From Lucifuga dentata (Eukaryota > Chordata > Actinopteri > Ophidiiformes > Bythitidae), in assembly GCA_014773175.1 (NCBI GenBank), contig VXCM01002236.1:1-64000 (forward strand): a DNA stretch of 64,000 nucleotides. Direction: 5' to 3'. The stretch's first letter is position 1. Every line of letters starts with the position of its first letter. The notes under the pieces were generated by a model. It made no database searches, was not told the DNA's origin, and saw only the letters and a program-made list of their open reading frames with translations. Positions 25,001-34,300 of this stretch are shown here, piece by piece. The position numbers were made by a program, and so were the translations under genes.

Positions 25001-26249
25001 CTAAATAGAAGCAGTCGCATTAAATAGCAAATGGTTCCGCTGTTTGTGGTTAGCAAGTTACAGCTGTAAGAACTCCAGGGAAACTGCAAACGTTCTGATG
25101 CAGATTCTCAGTCATCCAGACGGTAGATAAGCTGTAGAAAACTCAGGTCAACTGGATTCAAGTTTTTAACTCTGAAACGAAGCCATTTGGATGATGGTGA
25201 AACGTTTCAGAATTAAAAACTTGAATCCAGTTGTCCTGACTGAGTTTTCTACAACTAACTCTGCAAACGTTCATTTCCTTGTTGTTATGCTGCGTTCGAG
25301 ACACCTCGGAAGTCGGATATTTCCGACTCCTACTTGGAAAAATGCATTGGAACGGCATTTGAAGTCGGAACTCCGACTGGGAAACTCGGACTAAATATAT
25401 ATATATATTTAACTCGGACTAAAATTATCTACGCCGACTTCACGAATATGACGTCACTCAACATGACAGCACCCGTGGAAGCGAGCTTTGAATGGAAATG
25501 ATCGGCTAACAGGCGAATAAAGTATATTTTCTTGCGTAACACTGAAATAAAAAGGTCAAAACATATCGCTAAGTTTACTATCTATAGTGTATAATAACTG
25601 TTAGCCATTGATACCTATCTGATTCTGGGTGTAAATAATTTCAAAATATTACTTACCTGCACGAATGTTTAATATCCACTCCCAAAGCAATTAATATCAT
25701 TGCAAAACAGCACAACCAAACAGTCATGTAGTCTTTAGTTAGCAGTAGAAGTTTATTTTACTTTAGTTGACATTTATTACTAAATTGTTTAATCTTACAT
25801 TATTTACTGGCGTTCAGCCATGCTTTTTTGTTTACATTTGACTGGGAAAAAATCCGAGTTCCGAGGTAGCTCGGACGCAGCATGATACTATACTTAGCTA
25901 ACGCTAAAGCTAGCTGCCTGCAAGAGAAGACAAAAATTTGTCAGCTATCTAAATAAACACGGAATTAGATTTTAGAAAGACACACAATCAGTTAAAGGTT
26001 GAGCCATTCGAACACAATGAGGTAACCTTAAGTTACAAGTGTAATTAGTACAAGTTGGCGGGAAAGAAGCAAACAATCGAAAAGCAGATGCTACTCACCG
26101 TTAAGTATATTTCTGACGGCACAGAAATCTGAGTACAGCCCCTTTTTAAACAGCTCTATCGACAGGGACACATAATAATCAACAAGCCAGCGGCTTATCA
26201 CAGACTCCACATCTGTTTGCTCTGTGTTTATAGTTTCTTTTGCCGCCAT
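16082..26249 (-). CDS. terf2: Telomeric repeat-binding factor 2 (TRF2)
   Basis: Thirteen coding exons: 26249-26099, 24446-24348, 22857-22727, 21315-21238, 20846-20706, 20215-20094, 18794-18258, 18011-17904, 17440-17318, 17232-17089, 16870-16788, 16657-16611 and 16240-16082; all phases agree and give 640 residues. Residues about 14-215 form the TRFH dimerisation domain (SRWLVDYYVSLSIELFKKGLYSDF, LVVICIKN). Residues about 344-365 carry a RAP1-binding motif (RKRRLHTVAQLVMEPDSQ), which distinguishes TRF2 from TRF1. The C-terminal Myb/telobox domain (about 588-640) has KYxEGNW-like FGEGNWNKI and LKDRWRTMKKL, which contacts TTAGGG repeats. TRF2 is a shelterin subunit protecting chromosome ends in the nucleus. 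An upstream in-frame stop fixes the ATG at 26249, so there is no N-terminal basic GAR domain as in mammals. The intermediate region is long and acidic. Exons 8, 9 and 10 are phase 2-2 and could be skipped without frame change. Confidence 0.95.
18120..18160. repeat. Short CACAC-rich tract in a terf2 intron
   Basis: Imperfect CCACAC pentamer-like repeats (around 18127-18150) in the intron between exons 7 and 8. No function implied. Confidence 0.5.
19480..19860 (-). mobile_element. Common teleost interspersed repeat, LINE/L2-like end
   Basis: Contains the fish high-copy phrases GGAGCCTATCCCAGC, ACAGGTCGCCTGTC, CATTCACACCTACAG, ACCTGCATGTTTTTGG, AACATGCAAACTCCACACAG and TCGAACCCAGGACCTTCTTGC in the familiar order, inside a terf2 intron. 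I recall these from L2/Maui-type LINE-associated repeats of fish, but family naming needs a repeat library. A contig-join duplication (N at 19644) and an N at 19500 fall within it. Confidence 0.7.
19583..19705. other. Assembly join: exact 61-bp duplication across one N
   Basis: Bases 19583-19643 recur exactly at 19645-19705 around N at 19644, within a high-copy repeat in a terf2 intron. Confidence 0.9.
19895..20020. mobile_element. Fragment of the TTAA inverted-repeat family
   Basis: Shares ATGTTACTGACAGTCACG, a TACTACTGGAG block, CCTACCTTCCAGACTGCCAT and TTTCAGTTCATTCC with one arm of copies 1 and 3 in reverse orientation. Only one arm is recognisable. It ends close to terf2 exon 6. Confidence 0.6.
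21816..22400. mobile_element. TTAA-flanked inverted-repeat element, copy 3, in a terf2 intron
   Basis: Begins TTAA-AGGACCATATGACC and ends in the complementary GGTGGTATGGTC near 22400. The terminal 85-90 bases are imperfect inverted repeats sharing CCATTTTG, AATTTTCATAC and TCATTTCCCAAAG. The internal block matches copy 1, including ACTATATTCCC and GAAACCAATGGCGGTC. The right TTAA is mutated. It lies between terf2 exons 3 and 4. Confidence 0.75.
23529..24202 (+). mobile_element. Possible poly(A)-tailed retroposed segment in a terf2 intron
   Basis: A plus-strand frame of 123 codons (23529-23900) is followed by CAATAAAAACATAACT and a run of 19 A (24183-24201), the arrangement of a LINE or retrocopy 3' end. 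I do not recognise the encoded protein. The 5' boundary and target duplication are not seen, so the start is nominal. Confidence 0.35.
25096..25260. mobile_element. Hairpin element flanked by a 12-bp direct repeat
   Basis: CTGCAAACGTTC occurs at 25084-25095 and again at 25261-25272, exactly bracketing a 165-bp insert. Within it, 25134-25175 and 25205-25253 are inverted repeats (GTAGAAAACTCAG...GGATTCAAGTTTTTAA against TTAAAAACTTGAATCC...CTGAGTTTTCTAC). The direct repeat reads as a target-site duplication; 12 bp is longer than most DNA transposons make. It lies in intron 1 of terf2. Confidence 0.75.
25287..25883. mobile_element. Non-autonomous inverted-repeat DNA element in terf2 intron 1
   Basis: Left end ATGCTGCGTTCGAGACACCT and right end (reverse complement) ATGCTGCGTCCGAGCTACCT are imperfect terminal inverted repeats extending into CGGAA...TCGGA motifs, about 25-45 bp. 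The 600-bp interior has no transposase frame. Target duplication is not evident. It starts only 14 bp after the neighbouring hairpin element's target repeat. Confidence 0.7.
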
Positions 26250-26522
26250 TTCCACACCGTCAGTCGGACACTAGACTGTTTTCAAGCCGCTGAAACACAC
26301 AGGAGAATAGTATTCCCCGAGTGTGGTCTCGTGTTTCTTCACAGCCTCAACAAGCGCAAATAATCAGACGTTTAGGTTGTTAACGATTAAATGATAAACT
26401 TGATATTAAGTTCTGACTATTCTTTTGTTCTTTCTGTTAAATGCAATCAAAGAAAATAGTTGCCTAAGAAGTAATACGCAGGCTACAAACGAGCCGTAGT
26501 TTTCTTCTTCACGCCATTTGTT

Positions 26523-26796
26523 CTTCTTCTTCTTCTTCTTTAAAATTTTATGGCGGTTGGCAAACAACAAATTGGTGCATTACCGCCACCAACTGGTGAG
26601 GAGTGTGGATCTGGATTCAATTATTTCTTTAACAAAAAAAAAAACAAAACAAAACAAAAAAAACAACAATAATCTCATATTCTAATACTTAACCCTGTTC
26701 TCCTTAAATAATGAAACAAAAAAAGAATAACATAAAGTCCCTGAGCTTTGTTGTAACATATCTTTCAGATTAAATTTTACCTTTCTCTCTTTTAGA
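26523..26796 (-). mobile_element. Retroposon-like insertion with 13-bp target duplication upstream of terf2
   Basis: CACGCCATTTGTT is found at 26510-26522 and 26797-26809. The 274-bp insert starts with (TTC)n and the common fish repeat phrases ATGGCGGTTGGCAAACAAC and GCATTACCGCCACCAACTGG, so on the minus strand it ends in a (GAA)n tail. Direct repeats of this length with a simple tail suggest LINE-mediated insertion. It lies about 270 bp upstream of the terf2 start codon. Confidence 0.75.
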
Positions 26797-26809
26797 CACG
26801 CCATTTGTT

Positions 26810-27903
26810 GTGCGAACCAGCACTATAAAATACAATCCTGCCCCCTACTGGAAGGGCGCGTAACGCCAGAGCAATGCTGATTTTATTTAAAGCAGGTCTT
26901 GTTTCTTATTTACCACAAACGTGACATGAAAGAGGGTGTTGTTTTAATCAGTTTCAACCCGACTACTTTATAGAAAAATGCATTAATCAGAACACTCAAA
27001 TGAACTACTGTAGCTTTTACACATCAAATTTAGTTAATTAGTCATTTAATACCACATTGCATCCTCACAATGTATATGGTGTAGATGTACAGTATAAGGC
27101 TATGTATATATTTGACTCAAAAGACACTTCATCCCATCTCCCTGTTCCCTTTACTTAATTCTATTGGAAGCACAGAGAACTCGAACCACACAAATTTCAT
27201 CTCCTACAATGTCGCCACCCGCTGTATTGTGCATGTGACAATAAAAATCTTGAATCTTGAATATGGAGCACTATGCATGTGAAAACACATGTGAAGGCTT
27301 TGTTATGGGTCAGGGGAAGCTGACCCATATAACTTCCATATATTCATCCATATATAAGTACTAATATTCTCAAGTTGAAATTGTCGGTTGACTTTTCATG
27401 AATTATGCTCATTAATTCATTTTGTAGATATTCTCTCTTTGTGTGTGCGCACGCTCAAAAGAGGAATTGGGGGGGATGCACTTTGCTTTTGGATGGGGTT
27501 GAGGTACCTGCATTGTATGTAGGGATGACAGCAGTTTTCCCACAAGGACTGTTAAAAGTTTCATCTCATGTCAGCACATCTCTATTGCATGTTGGATCTT
27601 ACTTCCACAGCCATTTAAGTGTCCTGCTACACTCCCCAAAAAATCAAAAATCATTCCTAGCATCTATGCTAAGTCTGTCTGACCTCCCTCGCTCACAAAA
27701 TCAAACAAAACCTCAGTGACATTTTTTGATAATCATAAACGTTACATCAGTTGTTTTGCATCACTAACACATCACACCTTATGTAAAATGTGAAATCAGC
27801 ACATTTAAATCTTACCCAATAGGAATCAATAAAACCTAGGGGAGTAGAGAGAAGTGACCATTTATGAAGGACAAACACATCACAATTCATAATTTCAATC
27901 AAG
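26810..27903. other. Intergenic DNA between terf2 and zdhhc7
   Basis: No gene recognised. A segment near 27180-27262 ending GTGACAATAAAAATCTTG...CTTGAA resembles the 3' end of a fish retroposon, too short to classify. The remaining sequence shows no exon or promoter signal I can support. Confidence 0.45.
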
Positions 27904-27909
27904 TTTATT
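27904..27909 (-). terminator. zdhhc7: Candidate distal poly(A) signal of zdhhc7
   Basis: AATAAA on the minus strand 3.4 kb past the zdhhc7 stop. No other gene lies between, so 27885-31336 may be a long AT-rich 3' UTR. Closer AATAAA motifs could also be used. Confidence 0.35.
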
Positions 27910-30900
27910 ATTCAAAAGAATGACATTAAAGATATGACATTATTGGTTTATGACACAATAAAAAAAAAAAACTTGAATAAAACATTCCATTTATATATAG
28001 TTAATAACAGGTAATCTATACTTTATTTAGATGATGAATGAATGAGTTTTGCTCTTGATAAACCTTTGCTCAGGAGTTTTACTGCAGTGTTAATGATCAT
28101 TTCATGATCAAATATCCAAACATCCATCCTAGACAGAAACTTTGCTGCTTTGCGACATTTATGTGTCACTAAATGGTTTCATCATGGATTTTCTCTACAA
28201 CTAGCATCAAAACATATTTGACCAAATATTTTGGGTTGCAAAGTTTTGCCAGTCATACATACTACAATCCTTCCTATGATAACTGATTTTTTTTTTTTTT
28301 TTTTTTTTTAATAAAAAGGATACAGCACAAGGTGGCCAAAGAATCAAGATCAGACTATGACCTTTCAAACCATCATTTATTGAGCTTCAAGGTAAAATTT
28401 CTAAACCCTGTAGCACAATTCCAAATGCATGTCATTACCTGTATTTGGTCACAAAACAGAACTACCCTATTGGAGAGTACTTTATGATTAATCAAAATCA
28501 AATAAAATTATTGGCATACAACAGTTAATAACTCTGATTTTTACCCAGGAAGTAGCAATATTTGTCACTACACATTCAACCACTGGCTTTGATGTTCCTC
28601 TACCTTTACAGCAGGGCATTAGACCTTGTACAATGCAGGTCTTAAGTCATACTTAAAGTTTATTTCTAAACATTTTATTTCTTCTTTATTGTATTCTAGA
28701 CTGGCAAGATGCACACATTGCTTCTGGGTGTCATTTTGTCAATAATACATGTAACTACTGTTTATTAAAATAGTTTGCTAATACTTGTTACTATTTTAAT
28801 AACAGTAGTGGCTTGAATTCCGAGACATTTGTGCAGCTGCAAAACTAAACTCTGAAATTCCCTGTTATAATTTCAGTAGTCCAACACTGACTTTCATTCT
28901 ATACATGTACATACTGTACTTACAAACATGCTAGCTGTTTGCCTTAACTTTACTTTCACATTGCACTGAAAAATAAAAAGTACACTGAGCATGTTACAAT
29001 AAGGTTCTTGAAATATGAAACATGCTACATGTTGAATGTCATGTTTGTAAATGGAAAGCTGATTATATCCCAATGTTTCATCAGAAATCTATTGCTGAGG
29101 AGATGCAGTCCAGCAAAATATTTTAAGTGAATAATACTACACTGCATGTAAATGTACTGCAAGAGGCCAGCAATAATAAAATCTCCTGATGTCAGTTAGC
29201 TTTCAGTGCTGTGTCACAGTATACATGAGCTTTACATTCTAAACACATTTTGGTTTATAATACAATCCCTCAGAGTATCAGAAAATCCTTTATTGTAAAC
29301 AGCAGAGGAACTGAGGTCTTTCTCCTCACAACCACAGATAAGAACAAACAGCAATATATTTTCCAATGTCAGATGTGACTTTCTGAATCAAGATATGTCA
29401 ATACCAGCCTGTTAGTCAGATTTCATTGAATCCTGAAGATTAAAAAAAAACAAACAAAAAAAACAAAACAAAAAAAAAAAACAAAAACATACATAGCAAA
29501 TGAAAATGGGCCAATTAATTATCCCTAATAAAAATAGAAGACTACTTGTCACAAAAAAGCAAAAGACCTTCATAAATATGGCAATAACAATAAAATCTTT
29601 AAAGTTGATCAATCCACTTGACACTGATTTTAAAGGCATGGATGAGTGCTCTAATAACACGGCAAATGTATCTGCTATTGTCCTGTCACTAGATGGTATG
29701 TGGCTAACATGCCTGAAAGTGCTGTAGGAAAGTCTTCACAAGCACCAGGTATGCACTCCAAGATGTTTGTTGTTGGTACAGCTTATATAACGTGCCTAGT
29801 AGCTCAGCTTCCTTTAGCAAGGCAGTTCAAGGGCAACTCTATGCAGAAGCTTGGCTTTGTAGATTCAAATTTGCCAAGGAAAGTTGTGCTAGTGTTTTAA
29901 GTTCTACTTTTCACTCCAATAAGGTGGCCACAGTGTGAGGAACTTGGCTTTGCTTCAGGGAATTTTGTAAGGTTTGTTTTCTCAGGATCCATATACCATG
30001 AAGTGAAATGCAACTCTTCATGTATATGGATATTAACTATCTGAAAAAGCCTCCATATTGTTCTACATAAAAAATAAATAAGCAAAGCACTTGTCAAAGA
30101 TATGAAGATCAATAATGGTTTTCTGAAGTATTCTGAGGCAAAATGAAAACATTACAAGCCAAAACTGCCACTTGCAAAACTTACATCCAGGTAAAACCAG
30201 TCAAACTTGATAATATTCAGTCTTTTCAGCAGCCAACATTGTTCAACCTGAATGACTTTTTGTATGGAGACATGGGGAGGCATATCAGGGTCCAAGGTTC
30301 ACAAAATGAGAGGAGAAGCTTGTAGGAGTGTTGGAATGGTAAAAATCATGGACTCCAACTACAACAGATACAAAACTATACACTTTTTTTTGTCAAAACG
30401 AAGACTCACAATAACAGTACTCACCCCTCATCAACTGATGAGTGATCACTGTGATGAAAGAAAGAGAAAAAAAGCTCAAGTAGTTATTTTAAAAAAGAAA
30501 AATTAATTTCTACTGACCAAAATAACTAAACAGATCAAACATTACAGCCAAAAGCAGGAAAACAGGAGAAAAGAGTGAACAGACAGCAAAAGCAACCCAG
30601 ACCTCTTGAATAAGAATGAGGCTTTTGTTCACAGTAGCATGTTGAATCATTTGATTATAGTGAAAGCCTTATTTCCTGGCTGAGACGCTGACTGACTGAG
30701 CTTTTATACATGCAAATCAAGACACGGCGCTCCCTTCCAGGCTTTGTCACGTGTCCTCTATGTAGTGGCTATGTAGTGGCACGTGACTTCCTTCACTGGG
30801 TCCAATAGAAAAGTTTCAAGCTTTTTTCTCCATTTAGATCCACTTTGCATTGTGTCCAGTCATGACCAAAAACTTGCTGTTGATCCCCTCAAACACTATA

Positions 30901-31336
30901 GCCACATCTCATTTGCACAGGGAAAACCCATTTGTTAAAGTCAAGATTTGAAAATGTGAGTTGAGTTCTAACAGCATTGTGGAGGGTCTCAAAGAACAAC
31001 ATTCACTTGAGTTAGATATTGCATGCTTTGCCTAAAAACAACCAAAAAAGCTGCTCATTTTAAAAACATTTTTCCAGCTGTTCAACATGCTTGTGTTGAC
31101 CAAAGGTTTGTGGGTCTACATCAGCATGTCAGACTGAGAACAGTACGTTATGTTATAGTGGTAGTGATGTACTGAATTCACACTGCAGCAGCCTGTCATC
31201 TGTCTCCTAGTCACCCACACACAAAGGGAGTCCCAGGTCACAGACGTGGATATTAGCCCCAGCCAGGGAGGATGTACAAATGATCCTGATTTAGAGATAA
31301 TCATATGTCAGTGAGCTGGATCAGTTCACTCTGCTC
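27910..31336 (-). other. zdhhc7: Presumed long 3' UTR or 3' flank of zdhhc7
   Basis: AT-rich, without frames resembling proteins, with A/T homopolymers near 28286-28310 and 29440-29490. Two CACGTGAC E-boxes in inverted orientation lie at 30746-30753 and 30780-30787. Confidence 0.4.
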
Positions 31337-34300
31337 TCAGACAGAAAACTCAGAGCCGCCACGGCGACCATGGTTCAAAAGTAGTAGGCGGCGCAGGCGC
31401 AGGCCTGCAAATGGATTGCACCACAGCAGAGAGGGTGTGCCCCCAAAAACAGCTTTCATTCCATCCCATCTCATGTGACGTTCCCATGTGGGCTTCTCAT
31501 TTTTAAGACGTTCAATTTCCTGCAAGACAGTCAGGCACATTTGTAAATGGGAGATTTCCAACTAAAGCAGTAGTAATCAATATTTTTGATCTTAACACTG
31601 CCTCAAATGACTGTAATGTTAAAGTGTCACTTGTAGAGATAAACCCACAGAGAACTATCACCCACATTTGCAGCTACGGAGCTTTTAGCCAGCTTAGCTC
31701 ACCATTACAGTGCAGTGGATACTCACTGTCTCATCATTGCAGATGGAGTGGATCTGTGTACCAAACATTACAGCTGTGAAAGTGAGGAAGAGGACAGCTT
31801 CAAGGCAGAGAAAGATCAGCAGCAGCACGGACACCCCCGGAGAGAATTCACTGCACTCTGGACACAGGCAGCAGAAGAAAAAATTACTTTTCTGTTGCAC
31901 TGGACATAACAGCAGAAATGAAATAAAATAAAAAAAGAGGAGACATTGCACTCTTTACTTCTTGCCTTCGAAGTACTACAAGTGAAAATACACAAATAAG
32001 GAAAAACACAGCATCTAATGGTGCACAAGCAATGTAGATACAAAGTGACTAAAAGTATTCAATGTAGAAAATGGTTTCCATTTATTAATTGTAAATTATA
32101 ACAACTACAGATGTTAAATGACAAGTCAAACTGATGACTACAAGTCACAAATTTTTTTTCAGCTCATCTGGTGTGCCCTAATTTTTCAACAGGCATGTAT
32201 TAGGCCCTATTTATCAGCCAAGAAAGCATGTTTTATGTCTTTATGAAGGATTTTCAATGCCTGATCCAGGACCTAAAGTTTGACTTTTGGGAAAGTTAAA
32301 AAACTGAGAAGAACAGAAAAGTTTAAGATCAAAATATGTACTGCTAAATCACCTACAAGTTGATAAAATATCATGTATGGCTGCTTAACTTACTTCTGTA
32401 GGTTAAAGGGTTATAAAGCCAGAAACTACATCTACATCCTGTTTACTTTCCTGGCCTTTAGGTATTTTGACTTATCAATTATTACCAACTATACAACTAA
32501 ATCCACAAACAGAAAAGCTTTGGAGCTGATGGTTATCATCCCGTAGAGGGCAGTCAAAGCCAGAGTTCCAGGGATGAAATATTATCTTCATTTTCTAGTT
32601 GATTCCTGCAGCCACACACATTAGGGAGCAAAGAGAGATCAATGGCAGCTTCTGCAGCACAACTCCAATGATGTGTGCAGAGCAGCTGTTCTTCTAACAA
32701 GACAACGATCCTCTTTTTTTCCACTCTGCTCTGTCTTTCACTCTAAGCACTTTCTATCACTGATGTAGCTATGTGCGTATCTGCTGCTGTTTATCTTTTT
32801 CTTTGTGCACGTCTCTAATACACTGCCACTGAAGTGCAAGTTACAGCTGACACTCATCGCAAGATAGAGAGGCCTTACCGTTCCACTGAACTTTAATACA
32901 GCTGATGAAATGCATGCCGCTGAGGCCCAGAGCATGTGCAGAAATCAGAGCTATGTACATCTGCAGGAAGAACAGGGGGATTACAGTAATGTTTAGTTTC
33001 TCTGATACCACAGATTCAGTAACATTTCATCAGGCACCATCAGCAGGTCAAAATTTCTCCTTGTTCAAGACTTTGTGCATGACAAGGTATCTGTCAAGTT
33101 TTTAAAAAAATGACTTGGATGTACACTGTCCCCAAGAAGATGGATTATAATAAATATTTTTTTAGTTTAGGTTAAGAAAAGCTAAAATCTAATAACAGAA
33201 TTCCCATCATACTCAGCTGTACTGTAATGCAAACGTAGCATGCCGACATGCCAACAGCAGCATGCCAGCAGATAAAATGATGCAATGATTCATATTTGAA
33301 ATTAGTGATATTGAGAAATGTTGGGTTTATTTAGGTGTAAGAAATGCAAAATGCAATGCATAAGTGTAATTTCACCTTAATCACTTCTTCCTCTTGACAC
33401 TATCTGTCCCTGAAATTTCATCCAAATTCATCCATAACTTTTCAAGATATCCTGCTAACAAACAGACATGCTCGCATAACTCCTTGGCGGAGTTCATAAG
33501 GCTAAGTGGTGGCTTTGACAGGGACTCCCATGTGAGAGTGTTATAAAAATGTTTATAAAACCAATTGGCAACTAATATTGGATCAGCTGATCCTACTAAC
33601 ATTAATCAGTGATTAGCCTTGGCTGTAACAAGCCTTATCAAACTGTTCTTAACTGTAGCATGTTTCTTGTCTACTTACTGTGAAAAGCACAAAGAATCTC
33701 TGATTCTTTTCTCCCACACAGTTATTCACCCAGGGACAGTGGTGATCCATCTTCCGGATGCATCTTTTACAAATACTGCAAGGAGGAAAGACGTTAATGC
33801 ACGAGTGAAACGTCTCATCATAACATGTGATTCTTCTTTTACTGCCAATTAAACTGCTCCTTTGACACAGAATGTCAGTCTACAGCAAGGTGGGGGTAAA
33901 GTTGCATCTCCATGCTTTTAATCAAACAGGCCATGATAGTTATTTTTTGTAATCCACTGAGTGGATACACTTGAGGAGCCTTTTACTTCTGTAGCCTAAT
34001 TACAGGCTATTGGCCCACTCAACATCAACTGGTTTAATCAAGGTTTTCTGAAGGGTAGGCAATAATAAAAATTATTCACTGGATGTTGCATCCTGAGGAG
34101 CCACCATATTGTTTCAGCTTGGTGTCTTTGGCTGGACTGACCTGCAGTGGTGAGCCCTCTCAGGCTTGATGCTGCAACACTTAGGGCACTTGTAGATGAC
34201 CTCACCAGGCTTCAGCTGCAGGCTCTCCATGTACTCCTTGGTTGCATTGCCCTTGGGAACTGCACCCTAAGGAAGGCCGTAAAGACAAAGCAAATGCTCT

